From: Echinostoma caproni
Taxonomy: Eukaryota > Platyhelminthes > Trematoda > Plagiorchiida > Echinostomatidae
Assembly (NCBI GenBank): GCA_900618425.1
Contig: UZAN01040535.1
Coordinates: 199 to 64,198 of the forward strand
Direction: 5' to 3'
Length of the DNA stretch: 64,000 bases
The notes under the pieces were generated by a model, which saw only the letters and a list, made by a program, of their open reading frames with translations, ran no database searches and was not told the DNA's origin. Below, one piece after another: positions 38,590 to 52,143 of this stretch; positions within the stretch are counted from its first letter, which is position 1, and the number at the start of each line of letters is the position of its first letter. Made by a program: the position numbers and the translations under genes.

Positions 38590-38989
38590 TTATCCATGCG
38601 GACTCTTGAGAGTGTGAATGGAACAAATTGTAATCATTTGTTATACCACCTGAGTGGAAACCAAGTTGCATAAGTACAACACTGTATCCAATGAACAGAA
38701 AATGTGATCCACAACGCGCATGAATAGGCTTACGGCTGTTGGGTATCAGCGATTATGAAAGAGTATATCAGTTAAACATACAGTAAAAATTTTATGAGTA
38801 GACAGTGGTGCTGATGTTGATGGTTGAAGGGGGGTTAGTTTATGAAACAGTACACGCCAAACAGCATGTTTAAAGTTGGGAGCAGCAGCTACATTGGTCG
38901 TCTAGAATGTCTCAGTAGAAGAAGGCAGCAATCATTGTGCACTGCACTTGTACAACTAATAAAACGCTATTTATGTCACACGTTTTTGT

Positions 38990-39500
38990 GAATCTATTCA
39001 CCATCGATCGCATCCTGATTAGCTTCAAGGGCCATTAGGATAGCAAGTCGTTGTACCTTCTCCAGGCATGTTATATCCTTCCTATAGTATGGAGCTCATC
39101 CCTGAACACAATGTTCTAAGTGCAGACTAACTATAGCAAAGACCTCTGGGTTTCCACAAGTATCCGGATAACACAACCTGAAACGTTAGCTACGGGTCGT
39201 ATTTTCTTCCTTCAGGTATTGTCTTTCAGGCTTGAAGCCTTTGATGAGAATGACTCATAAATTCGTTGCTTCCCCTGTGAGCTGCAGTGGCAGCTATCTT
39301 TTCTGGGCACTGTCAGCTGTTGCTGTTAAATGTTGACTCTTTTTGAGGTTTAGTTGCAAGTCCCATTGATCGAACATTGTCTAACCATGTCTACGTCGTG
39401 CTCCAATTTAACCTGGCTACTTTCATATCATCCGCGAATATGAAACAGAGAAGTTGGAGATCCCGTGCCAAGTCGTTGATACAATGTAATGATATATCAT
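38990..39500 (-). mobile_element. Decayed CR1-like LINE, reverse transcriptase fragment
   Basis: A clean minus-strand stretch reads CINDLARDLQLLCFIFADDM, with RT motif C FADD at 39427-39438. Further along, in other frames, WDLQLNLKKSQ and DITCLEKVQRLAILMALEAN follow. These are the post-RT landmarks of CR1-type elements (QWDL.LN, LE.VQRLA). Stops and shifts separate them. The upstream boundary is unclear. Confidence 0.75.
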
Positions 39501-40369
39501 TTCCTCTCAGTGCACCCGTGTTGAGCTGGTGCCAACAAACTGTGGATGATTAGATGATGACCCGGTAAAAGCAAGTGTACAGAACAGATGTCAGAATCAA
39601 TGACCAGGAGTTGATTAAATTACACCTAGGTTCTAACTTGTATGGTGCAACAACCATTGCTATTCGCCGGTCCTTCGATAACACTCTCGTCCTAGGAGGT
39701 TGCTGAAATAAACGGATTGCCGAATTTCCCAAAACCCCGCTGGTAGCTGAACTAAAGCGCGTTGTATTACGCCTATCCTGCAGCTTTATGTGGAATACTT
39801 GAAGTCAACTATCTGGCTATATGAATCTCGTTTCTTAATGTTTTAATAATCGTTGATATATCTAAACGTGATGCAGCGGACTCCAACGCTGTCCTGTGGA
39901 CCACCTATCAGCTAAAATTCTTAGAGAGGGTAAGAAGGTGTTCACTTTTTCTTGGCTCGATGTGGTTATGCAACCTCTTCGTTCTCCAACGGGCCCAGAC
40001 TCACCCTTATATTTTGTTGGCTTGTGCAAGCAGGCATAAAACCTTTTGGGTTACGGTTATAATGTACTGCGCTTAATTCTTTTCCCTCCGGGTGTTGGAA
40101 TTTAGCAGTGCCATTTAGCTAAAAAATCATGTGTACATTTTTCGTGGAATAATTCATCATCAATCGCAGCTTCATCAATTTTGAGGACACCAAATGCTAT
40201 CCTATAAGAACAAGTTTATAAAATGTGTGCTATCGTGCGACCCACAAATTTTGTGAATCATGCCAACAAAGCGAGATATTAGTTCAAGCACATTATTGAA
40301 ACACAAGGTGGCAGGCGAAGCAAACATCTCGTATGTTTTAAAAGTTGGACTCAAATAGTGCAGTGCTAG
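39501..40369. other. Intergenic between two LINE relics
   Basis: A minus-strand frame (39550-39732) is unrecognised. Possibly more decayed LINE. Confidence 0.35.
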
Positions 40370-42600
40370 TCAAATGCAAATTCCTCTCATTTTAACACGC
40401 AACGCTTGTTCTCTGTTGGGAAAAGTTGACGATATAGTAGGCATCACACGAAAAGCGAGTATCAACCTTAGGGTTATTACGCTACATAAATGGTGGTTGC
40501 ACGAAGCGATTCTCCGTGAAGTTGTATACCCGTATAGGTATAAGTTGTATCTGGTTGAGCGTCCCGCGAGTGTCCGTAAACGAGGCGGTCTTGTAAATTA
40601 CGTTAAAAAAAAACCTGAAGTAAATCAACGGACGTTGTTTACTAATACTCCTTGAATGAATTCAGTTGTAACTTTGTTGAATGTAAGCCTCTTTTTAACG
40701 TGGATTTTGTTGCATACTATTTGTAAACGCTTTTCTGGAAATCACATTATCAAAATCTGACATCAGTAGGTTTTCTGATAGTTTTTCTACTTCCAACACA
40801 GCACGAACAAGGGACTCTTTGGAGACATCTTCCAACGATTTTTATAGATATAACTTTCCTCATCACAGCGTCCTTGATTGTCGTCACAGATGTTTTGGTG
40901 TTTATAGATCAGAACCCTTCTGCTCACTGCCAATGTATTGTGCACTACCTTTATTTTGATTTAACCAGTGTTGCTCACGTGAAACGGTCTTCATCCATAA
41001 ATATAGATATTCATCTCTGTTGCTAAAACAGCTAAGCAGGTGGATATAGGAGGACTAAAAGTAAGGATAGAAAAACCATGTCAAGCGGCTCATAATTTTG
41101 ATCAAATCTGAAAGGAATCGTTTGAAAGAATTAACCATATACACTACCTTAAAAAACGTCAGTTGTCGAGGCATTTGGAGAGGCATTGATCGCCTGTGGC
41201 AGTATCAATAAACAAAAAAGGGAAACTGTTGACGTTGAAACACTCAGTTTCTAGTTTGTTTAAGTTGCCAGACTTGGTCAGCTATACACCACCAAATATC
41301 GAATCTGCCACAGTTCTCCAACACCTACGGAAAAGGAAGATGAATAGAGCATCTGGATCGGATCAACTATCAACTACTCAAGGTGCGTGTGGACACACTT
41401 TCAGTCCCGCAACCTAACAAATCCAATCGCTGTCTGCTCAGGGGAAACATTTCTGATATTTGGAGACTTACCAAGATAACTCCTGTCCCCCAAAAGAACA
41501 TGGGAATTAGCAACTCGTCGTCCGCACGTCAGGCATACTCAAGTTATTTGGGTCATCACTTAATCTGCCGAAGATGATATATATCAATTTGCATATCACT
41601 GTTCGCGCGAAACAATTGATGCCGTTGCTTACCTTGACCACTTACTACTTTCGGTACTAGATAGGAAGTGTAAGACCGTCAGAGCGCTATTCCTAGACTA
41701 CAAAAACACATTAGGCAACTCTCCTCGATCGGTATTACTCAACCTTATTACCGAAAAAGGGGGTAATGCAAACGCTGACAAACTGATTAGCGGTTATTTC
41801 ATGAATAGAATGCAGTTCACGTGCCTCCGCGGTAAGAAACCTTCCACCCGCCCAGTTGCTTCTGCCGTTCTGCAAGGTGTAAATTCTCCCCGTTCTTTTT
41901 AATGTACGTCAAACAATTTTCTATTTCTTCCACATTCATTAGTTGTCAATAAGCAGATGATTTTGTTTTGGTAAGTGAAGCATACACCCCTTCAAATGAA
42001 ACTAAACGGCTTTATTTGGTCCTTATCTCGTTCCGTCTCATTGAACGCTTCTCTACCAATTATGAACCCCTACAGACATCAACACTGATAAAAATGCCTC
42101 GACGTCAAACTATCACACGATGTGCCATGCTCATTGTAAGTTCAGAACACATTCTTTAAAGTTATACAGCCTTCATATTTTGCAATCTGATTAGAAAAAT
42201 CCTCTTTACCCCACAAGCTGATTGTTAGGTTTGCGAATGAATGAGTGGCTCCCTCCCCTTCTGGTTATACTGCTCCCCAGCGATTTTCTTCGGTTTGCTG
42301 TAAAACGACTTATTTACTGGCGAGATCTCTAAAATACATCTCTCAATGTGATGGTATCATCAGAGATAAACTTGTGGGCGCTATCATAGACAAACTACTA
42401 TAAGCATATGGAAATTTTATTGCAAAAATAATCTCAGAAACTCATCATCCCTTACACAACGAAATTTCAAAAACTGTATCTACGTTATCCACAGGTTTAA
42501 AGTTCAAACATTTATTGGTACATATCTCTTCCTATCTTAATTTCTCTTTTGCCATTTATCGCACGTCTACTTGTTGAAAAGGGTAATGTTTCCACAGAGT
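40370..42600 (+). mobile_element. Decayed LINE with endonuclease and RT remnants
   Basis: The endonuclease N-terminus at 40374-40655 reads LILTRNACSLLGKVDDIVGI, with the Asn of the TRNA..L motif. A pre-RT piece (41196-41417) has LRKRKMNRASGSD. An RT block open from at least 41582 to 41899 reads YQFAYHCSRETIDAVAYLDH, VRALFLDYKN and AVLQGVNSP. Motif C follows at 41950-41970, where the Tyr of YADD has become a stop codon before ADDFVL. A tail with LPFIARLLVEKG lies near 42560. Intact elements are several kb long; this one has many frameshifts and internal loss. Confidence 0.85.
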
Positions 42601-44528
42601 TACGTCATTGCTTGCTTCATTGACATAGACGATATCTACTACTTTCAGTTTCATATTATGCTTTATTTTAATTTGCATACAGAAGTATGAAATGCTGAAA
42701 ACTCAACTCTCCGGGTGCATAAAGCTACCGCTGACTTGATATGATTTGACTTGCTCATTGTTTCCTTCCCACCGCATTTCTTATCAGTGCAAATGTCCGC
42801 GTCACCTTTACTTCCGAAGTAATCGCAGATTCAATCCGGAATTTCTCTACTTTTTATGCATTATGAGTAATACGTTGCGTCTCTTATCTTGTCTTTAATT
42901 CAACAGCTCACGCCTGAGTTCTTTGGAATAATCGGTTGTGAAAACATTTTTCAAACTGATCTAGTCGTACAACTGTCAGATCTTATCTTGTGGATTTTAA
43001 ATAAAATGTTTTATTCACCCAGCCCATGCGCGTCATTCCAAGGGGACATAGAATTACCGAGAATGTAATTGGAAGACGTTTAATTTCTTACTGCAAAATA
43101 TACGGATTAGATTGAACTGGACTGGAATACCACAATCTTGAATAATTATAGCCCCATAAATGAAAAAGACTTGGAAATGTTGATAATAATTACATCGCTC
43201 TAAGTGAAGAACTTTACACACATGGGTAGGGTTAGAAATACAACTACTACCCTCAATGATCAAAAAGGAAACAGCGGGCATATTATTGACTTGGAAATAA
43301 AGAAACACCTTATATACAATTATTAAATTACAGAAAAGGATTATTTTTGGAAAAACATTATCTGATTAAGCGTTTTCTCTCAAGAGTGTATTCATAACCG
43401 CGATTGTTGCTTGTTAGTGGTTTCTTTCCCATCCACTAGACCACAATGAGCGTGTAATATTGACGTTTTTTCACCATTCGGAACTGTTAGTTGGCTAAGA
43501 CAAATGGTGAAAGTATTTCTTCAAACATTTTCCCTTTATGATTTCACTATGAATACTGATTCCCTTTTAAATAGAAATGCCATCAGCCATCGGGTCTTTA
43601 TTTAGAGAAAAGATTTATACTTTTCTTGCTGGTTTAACTAGTGTGATAAAGAATACAACGTACAAATTGAGGCAAATCTATAAGCTTAATTTACCTCTTT
43701 TAAGTTTCATCAAACATTTTCAGTGCATTCTTCTTTTTAATTGCCCTTTGGCCGTAAAATCCACTGACTCGCATCTTCGCTTGAAAGACTTACCTACCGT
43801 TTTTTTGACACTTGGGCATGTATTCCGCATTCCAAAGTAATTTATCTCAAGTTAACGTTATTCATGATAGTCCTGGATCCTTAGCTGATTCGCAACTTTC
43901 GGGATAATAAAAATTCAAACTATGCTACATACTTACCTTGGTACAACGTTCGTCCGTTCGTTATGTTTCAATACTGAATCGTTTTTTCAGAGCATTGGAC
44001 ACGTTACAATGAACAGACATTCACCTAAGATTAGTACAATTGACGAAACCATGGTATGAACTGGAAAGAAGGTACTGCTAAAGCTATTAATTATCACGAA
44101 GATTTTTGTTGATAGGTGTCCGTTTTACGAAAATGCGGACACGATTAAGGATGTAACGTCCATGAGTGGCTGCAATCTGCAAGTACACTCTACACAACCT
44201 AGAACACTATACCGCACGTCCATTACGTCACAGGTAAAAGAGTTTACCCTGAGGACACTGAGTTTAACAGAATCGGGAGCCTATGCTCTCGTGTGCCGCT
44301 AGTGCTATATTTGTTGCGTTTAAACAGCAGTAAGGTGCACAGTGAAAACAAAACATTTTCTTACCTATTTACTACTTAAATTTTGCAAACTAATGAAAAA
44401 TACTTTTAAACCGAAACATTCCATCCTGTTGACAAAGTATTGAAAATTCATTCTCCTAGCTCGGGTGAACTGACTTACATTTCACCTGTTCGCCGAGCTT
44501 GGCAATTTGCAAACGTTTCATTACCATC
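42601..44528. other. Intergenic, nothing recognised
   Basis: AT-rich; short unrelated frames only. Confidence 0.45.
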
Positions 44529-44976
44529 NNNNNNNNNNNNNNNNNNNNNNNNNNNNNNNNNNNNNNNNNNNNNNNNNNNNNNNNNNNNNNNNNNNNNNNN
44601 NNNNNNNNNNNNNNNNNNNNNNNNNNNNNNNNNNNNNNNNNNNNNNNNNNNNNNNNNNNNNNNNNNNNNNNNNNNNNNNNNNNNNNNNNNNNNNNNNNNN
44701 NNNNNNNNNNNNNNNNNNNNNNNNNNNNNNNNNNNNNNNNNNNNNNNNNNNNNNNNNNNNNNNNNNNNNNNNNNNNNNNNNNNNNNNNNNNNNNNNNNNN
44801 NNNNNNNNNNNNNNNNNNNNNNNNNNNNNNNNNNNNNNNNNNNNNNNNNNNNNNNNNNNNNNNNNNNNNNNNNNNNNNNNNNNNNNNNNNNNNNNNNNNN
44901 NNNNNNNNNNNNNNNNNNNNNNNNNNNNNNNNNNNNNNNNNNNNNNNNNNNNNNNNNNNNNNNNNNNNNNNNNNNN
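44529..44976. other. Assembly gap (448 N)
   Basis: Run of N; frames across it are meaningless. Confidence 1.
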
Positions 44977-45899
44977 GCTTGTGCTTTGGCAGTGTAGTGC
45001 TTGTACCCGTGTGTTTGTATGTCTGGTATTTTTCAACGACTATTTGTGTCCGTTGTTCTCACTATGTGACTCAAGAAAATGGTCACGCCATGACCTGTGA
45101 ACCGACCGCGATATCAATCAGGGCCGAAAGCTAGCCTCCCTCCCTCCCACTCTTACTCTCTTGCAGCACTATAACGGCGAACTGAGTCGAACACAGTGAT
45201 AACAAGGGACAAAAATGGTCGTTGGAGAAGACCATATATATGAACAAACGGGTACAAGCACGACATCGCCATTTCACAAGCACCGATGATGTCATCTAGG
45301 CTGGTGATGATGAAACAAATTGCCAAGCTCAACGAACGGGCGAAATGGAATACAATTCTATATCATGGTTCTTCGGTTTCTTTCTATTATTCCTGGTATT
45401 ATTCGCTGGATCGTCTCCTTAATGTTTATTTTCACCAGCGGTTGACGATGTCCAAGCCTGGACNTTTGAGTAATGGAGCACCCTGTATATCTTGGTGGCA
45501 ATTGAACGACGCTATAGGATGAGGTTTGACGCATCACTAATGAATAAAGCGAGGTATATAAGTTCACCTTTATCCCAAGGAGAAATGTTGGCTAGCAAAC
45601 TATAATTATTCACGCGCATTTAGTTGAACTCACAGGTGAATGCCCGTTTTCATACTATCTGAATATGACTTTGTCCATATTCAGTGGGTTTCATTTTACC
45701 TATCGCATCAGCCAACAGGAATCTCGGATATGTTAAACTCCCTGTCATATGTCAGGCGAATTCCTCGTCAATCAGCTCATTACCGTGCCTATCCTAGTCC
45801 CAAGGCTGTCTGCTCCTATTTGTGATGGTATAGAGTGAGGTCCTGAGCAAAACTATTCATTCTCTTCGTTGTTTATCACAAAATGTCGCGTTTTATGAC
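44977..45899. other. Intergenic after the gap, composition shift
   Basis: The first 550 bases are less AT-rich than usual and hold a CCTCCCTCCC tract, suggesting an unidentified repeat that caused the gap. A single N lies at 45464. Confidence 0.35.
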
Positions 45900-45972
45900 A
45901 CCTCTTTGATTGGCCACTTTTCTCTTCCTGAAAGTTGTATCATTGTTCGTTTAATGAAAGGAAGTACAAATG
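45900..45972 (+). mobile_element. tRNA-headed SINE, family 1, 3' end only (copy c)
   Basis: TTTGATTGGCCACTTTTCTC, then CTGAAAGTTGTATC and tail TTTAATGAAAGGAAGTACAA match the 3' third of the family. The head is too decayed to see. Confidence 0.55.
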
Positions 45973-48404
45973 AAAAAGTTAACAGAGGAGAATAAAAGTT
46001 CATTGACACGCAGCGGTAATGACATCTGTCACAACTTTCTCCTCGAGCTTTAAACACCGGGTCATCAAGTTCTCTGAAGTTGGTTACTCCCCTTTCACTT
46101 GCAACAGTTCAACCTGTTTAACAAGAGTCTCGGATCAATGAGAGTAAATTCTCGTTTGACAGCTTCTGACTTTCTCGCCCTCATTCCTCCCGGAGACAAA
46201 TTCATCTAGTAAAACACATTCGTACGACAGTATGGTGTTGGAAGATCTTTTAGTCCTTTACTTTCACTGGATTTGAGCGGTTCTTCGGGTACTCTACCAT
46301 GAAGCCTTTTACCACATTTCTGCGTGGCCTAAATGGCTCTAGTAGATGTTCTTGTGATGCTTCCACATCACCTTGTCTGTGGAATGATATTGCCTTATCG
46401 GGTTATATAAGAGAATCCGGTGATTTACTAAACATTCGCTTCAACGGTTTTTCTAATGCTGTTGTTCGCAACTTGAACAGAAATGCATGAATTCCAACTG
46501 AGCCTGTCACACTGCACATCAAGGGTTTTGACGTCCTCACGGATCACTGATATTGTAATTTGGAATTCCGATGTATCTATTTTGTTTTGTGCATACTGGT
46601 ACGGTGTGGTCTTAGAACTCCAGATTATACAACATCAGCTGGTTTTTGATGTCCGTACTCATCCATTTAACATCTCAAACTCACTCTGATTTCGGCCTTG
46701 GACTTTGCACGTATTTGAATTTATAGCTATCCTTAGTCAAAATTTGAAAATACATACTGTGCTATTGCTCTTTACAATACAGCTTGAAAATAACTTTTTT
46801 CAAACAAAAGAAGGGAAATGTGCAGTTTTTCACCATTGTAATTTTTTATTCTATTTCAAGAGGAAAATTCATTCACCAGAGAATAAAGTGAGCGTGGATT
46901 CATCACATGGGTAACGATTTTCTCTCCTGTTCGTGACTGACTTCGAAATTGTAAACCTTTAAATTTCATTTTTTCTGCATGCAGCATACAAATATGAGTC
47001 TCCTTAGATGAGTGGTGAAAACGTTTTGATAGTTGAACTTTTAAATTCAATACGTTGCTCATCCGAACACATTGAAGATGCAATACGATGTCAACTTACG
47101 CTTAATATTTATTTTTGAATTTTCATTGGCACATTCAGAACAATAACATTGTTTTCAATCATTCGTTTTCAGAACACGCTATAATTTGACACGCTTAGTC
47201 GATCGAAAGTCATGATATTTGTTTGAGTGTGGAAGTTTGGGACAGGTGTACAGTGAATCATACTTTGTATCACCTAAGAAACATAAAACCTTGAGAACCC
47301 AATTAGTGATACGATATTTTGATCGGATGGCACGTAAGATGAATGCAAAGTAGTCAGCACCTATCGCCTCCGCAGTGGTTTGCAGGTGCCGACGCCAAAC
47401 TTTGATTAAGTGAGACGACATTCCGCAGCAAATTCAGCATGATGATTCAGACACTTTCGGTGGCCTAAGTCCCCTAGCTGACTGAGGCGATGTGTTCCTT
47501 GCGACATTACGGTTAGGGTGGATAAAGGTTATTTCTCACTTTCATAGTTGCATTGTCTTTCCACCGATACAAACTGTGTTAAAAACAGCTAAACAAGTAA
47601 ACTATCACAGATGAAGCAGGCGCAGGTAAACAGTGTGTTGCACATTTTGAATATCAGTCAGCATGCATATGGCCAAAATTAATTCGTGAAATCACAATCT
47701 TTAGACACTGGGACCGTGACATTCTTTGAAAGCCTATTACAAATATTTTATCCCGATGGTCAGCATTCCTGGTGAAAGAATAACCACCCGATACATTGCG
47801 ATTCAAACTTTGGAGAAAAGTGAAGGTAAACAAAAATCCGGATAAGATAGCCGCAAATTAACATTCACGCGATGTTGCACCCGTCCGATGTTTTACTCGC
47901 ATCAAACAATAATTGATTGCGTATTCAAGACGAATATACCAGGATAAATGGAACAAATTCCACGAATAGCATCAAAAATAGCGCAAAATGCATAAAACAG
48001 CGAAACTGTATAAGAATAATTAGGCTTCCCGTGGTATTATCTCACTTGAAATGGTTATGCAGAACTATAGATTGCGTATTCTAGGTCCAACCTAGTAATA
48101 AAGATTTTAGAAAAACTGCAATTAGAAAAGATTTGGTTTTTCTTCTGTCAAACAGTCCTGGAAAATGCATACGTAGCGGTAATAGAAAAAACAATTGGTT
48201 GCCATTTTTATTAGTTCACTTTCATAAAAAGAAAAACCTGCTTCTTAATAAACTAATCAATATAAAATTTTGCAGATATCTTTTGTGATTAGCAGTTTGT
48301 GGATTCGCAAAAGAGGAACCAAATGGACTGCCTTTTTGTTAAGTTATTTTTTCTAGAAATAGAATTTTTCCTTAAGAATATTACAAGTTGTTTTCCTTAT
48401 TTTT
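45973..48404. other. Intergenic, nothing recognised
   Basis: AT-rich; small frames only (for example 46299-46490 +, 47179-47421 -) with no recognisable similarity. Confidence 0.45.
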
Positions 48405-48580
48405 TATTTTTACTTCCTTTTTGAATACACAATTATACAAATTTCAGGAAGGGCGAGTTGGCCAATCAAATGGCTGCCATACAATACACAAGTGGTGAAA
48501 GTCAGGTGGTGTTTGTGGGAATCGAACACACGTCCGTGGGTTTGATAATTTGGTAGCGTTATCAACGGACTATCACCATA
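48405..48580 (-). mobile_element. tRNA-headed SINE, family 1, full copy (copy d)
   Basis: On the minus strand it reads GGTGATAGTCCGTTGATAAC, then CCACGGACGTGTGTTCGATTCCC with an intact B-box. The body is TTTGATTGGCCAACTCGCCC and TTCCTGAAATTTGTATAA, and the tail is ATTCAAAAAGGAAGTAAAAA. The extra paired segment CACGGACGTG before the B-box is like the long variable arm of Leu/Ser tRNAs. Confidence 0.75.
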
Positions 48581-51500
48581 ATATAGGCAAAGATGGTTAA
48601 TTAAGTGTTCGTTCACACAGGGGGTTGATATGCGCAGTTGAGTTTACATTCTTGTTATGAAACCGGTGTACCAGATATTCTGTTCAGCATGGCCGAGCAA
48701 AAACAAATGATAAAACAGTTAATGTGGGACTAGCGATAATTTAAGCATCTACAGTGTTCCGCTGGGTGAACATATAAAATATTTGCAAGCTTCCAACTGA
48801 AATAAATGAAACAACACTTTGAAATATAATTTAACTTCACTACCGCCAATGGTTCATCCGATTACATCTATTTTTCAAAAATCGTTGCATGCTTTGATTT
48901 CTCATGTCAACAAGACAACAACAAAACGTACATCCTTTGTTCTTGGGTCTCCGGTAGTAGTATCGTTTATGGTCCAGGAAATCACTATATTCTTACGTTG
49001 TGTATTCTCCTGTGTTCCCCATCGACTACTTCAATAACACACATAGCTTAATAATGGTGAGTAAATGTGGCAATAACCACACCCCAGTAACCACTTAGCA
49101 GGTGACCTACAGGTTCATCTATGCTGTACTGGCTACGAAAACCAACCCACAAAATTGGAAATAAGGGAAGGTAGACTCGACCATTTTGACGAAACATAAT
49201 AAACTCATAGCTTTCACTGCCCAAGGTGGAGGTATGTCACCATCACACAAACCAAAAACTTCTAAAGCACTGAGTTGCTAACGGTCGCATAAGCCACCAA
49301 ACCAAACTAGTACGCTGACAGTATACCTCCCCCATAATCGCTAACAAAGGTGCATGGACTATGAGTAAAAGAAAAACAAACTTTATTGTAGTTTGGGTTA
49401 ATTTTGGGATTCTTTTAGCAAAATAAAATCTCTGCCTTCGGAGAATAGCGGTCTCAGAAGTCAATAAGCTTGATCAAGATAATCCCAGGCCGAGATAAGC
49501 GCTTGGGAAATGGAATCACTTAAAATAAGCCATGTGCAGAACTTACATGGAAGACGTCAACAGCCATGGAAAAGATTCCAGGAAATAATGTGCTACATTT
49601 GTTGGTTTCGGGAGAAACAGCTTACCAGTGCTCGTTATCGGTTATCACAAACATTTCCATCGCATGGAAATGCACGAACTCGTAAGGAATTAACCATCTC
49701 TCAAGCATTGAAATCCACACCCAAGACCATCAAGAGTGCCTGGTACCTATGAACAGTCGAATGGGCTAATCCAAGCTTGCAACCGTCACAATGCTACACT
49801 TTTGTTATTCAAGGACGTTTGTCTCGTAATTTTTTCTACCAACCGCTCCTTAGGATTCAAAATTATATAATCAACCAGCAATAGAATAAACCAGTATTGG
49901 TACAATATAGAAACATGAAGAGACATTTTTAAGCGGTAATTTACTTAATATATAAATAATTCCGAATGATCCCTTCCGGTTAGGAACAGCCATGCCTCCA
50001 AAGTGAGACTAAAGCGCAAAACCGACTCATGTCGGATTTGGCCTTGGGATGTGTTGCCGAGAGTTAAAAGGTTCCAAGGGCTAGATTTAAATGCTACAGC
50101 TCGACTGTCCATTACTTCATCGATTTTCGAAATGCATTTGACTCGACCGACCGAATAGTTTACAGTAATTGGAGATCAGTGTAGATTCACTCAAAATTAA
50201 CCATCTACACAAATTGTAACAATACAGCAAGGAAGCTCAGATTAGCACAAATGATAAGTAATACCTTTAATATGCAGCAGAGTGAACATTCAGGAGCCTT
50301 TTGCTGAACACCACCTTGTTTTAAATTTACAAGATATTCACATAATTGACCCAAATTTCACTCGCGATCTTGCCTTACAAATTCGTAAGTTATCCAGGTC
50401 ACTATAGGAATTGGGTATGCCGTATACATGAAATAACAAAATTATAACGAGTCCTCCACATCAAAATGTATGATTTAGTAGTGCATTTAGTCCATGTTTC
50501 CAAAGTATAAATTTATATAGTTAGTAGCACAGCCTCTCGCACTTTACTTTTGTACAGAATTATTCAAAAAGGAATATAAAAGATTCGGTGATTGGGCATT
50601 CATTTTTCCATTTAATGATATTCCGCATGTTGTATAGATAAACCATCGCATGGTGAGGCCAGTTTATCTTAAATTATACCGCACGCTTTAGCAGGTAGTC
50701 CTTGTGCACACCCCTAAATTATATGGCGGAAGTACAGTGACGCAAACATATAGGTTTGATTACTCCATTTTGAGTTTCGATCGGTGAACCTTTGTTTTCA
50801 GAGTTGAAAGCTTTGCCTTTGAATTTCATGGTCGATTGTCAACAAATTCACCATTCGGGGATAAAATTAAGCTAAAATTTGAGGGTATCTAGAGTACGCC
50901 TAGGCACAAAGTTAATCAAGCGAGACACAATTCACTTGAAGTACAATCCTCTATATGTAATTTAAACACCTTGGTCTGTTTTAGGTTATAAACCACGATT
51001 GTAGAAATGTTAGTCCATGCTCCTGCACACCGTACACAACAAAGGAGAATCACAGAGCCATTTATGATGGTAATTCAAACCATTCAAACTGTAACAGCAT
51101 TCGAACTAAACCGGTCAGAGTAGTTTACAATAAGACCAATGCTCTCTGGTTTTCTTGGTTTTTTTCCTTTGCAAGCACGAAATGGATAAATAGTTCAGGT
51201 ACTTAAAAGCAAGAAGACCTAGAATTCCAAGAGAAACAATAAATCATATGTTCAACGAAAACTTTGAAAGCCCTCCCTTAACATGCGTTTCTGTAAAAAG
51301 AACGATCGTGTGTGCATCAACCTTGCTATGCCGTCAAATGCGTGATTACCGTCGAGAGTTGTGGTCAAGTTTCAACTGTAAACAAATGGCCGTTATTGTT
51401 ATTCCGTACGTGTCACTTTCTCTCTGTATCCACATTGAACAAGTCAAACTTCATCAATTATATTGACAACAGAGCAGAAGCGTCTATTTGCAAGCGTTTG

Positions 51501-51711
51501 ACGAAAACTCATTCTGGGATTTTGGTCTATGCACTGCTTACAATAAAATTATTATTACTATTCCATTTATCTGAAACCCTCCTCAGTTTTGTTGAGTTTA
51601 CCAGTTGCACTCGAGTTATAGATTGGTGAGGATATTTTCTTTTAGTTGATTTACATTTGTAAGAAAAACAGTGGCAAACAAGCTTGTTTGTGGTGACTTT
51701 TCTACGGAGCA
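48581..51711. other. Intergenic, nothing recognised
   Basis: AT-rich with frames such as 49510-49752 (+) and 51248-51629 (+). None is recognisable, and none has convincing exon structure. Confidence 0.4.
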
Positions 51712-51888
51712 GTGGTGGTCAAGCGGCTTAGGTCATCAAAATAGTATCCCGGATGTCTCGGGTTTGAACCAGTTCACCACTGCTCATCTCCCCCACTTCT
51801 CTATCTTCCCAGACAGTCTTTGCATTGCCAAGCCTTCTTCCAGAAAAACATCTGAATATTTACATTTTCAATAAAAAGGAAGTGAAAA
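51712..51888 (+). mobile_element. tRNA-headed SINE, family 1 (copy e)
   Basis: The head GTGGTGGTCAAGCGGCTTAG resembles a tRNA-Leu 5' half (CAAGCGG). The B-box is TCGGGTTTGAACC, and the tail is TTTTCAATAAAAAGGAAGTG. The body differs from copies b and d. Confidence 0.65.
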
Positions 51889-52143
51889 AGACATCACAAT
51901 TTATATCAAACTGTTTAGTGGGGATGAAATAATGAGAAATGGAAAATAATCAACCACTCGGTTTCATGAACGAATGCTGCCCACAATTTAGTCGTCGTTC
52001 ATTCCCATTGCCTGAAGAGATGAGTATGTGTTGTGTGTTGTTGACCATGAAAAGCTGAGTGTTAAAATGAATTCATTTTGGAAGCATAATTTCGGGATCA
52101 TGTCACTGTTTGGCTTAAAGTTACTTCTATGTAGTGATTGCTG

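Noticed and set aside
44440..45134. Long open frames across the second N gap
   Set aside because: Same artefact; the real flanking parts are short and unrecognised.
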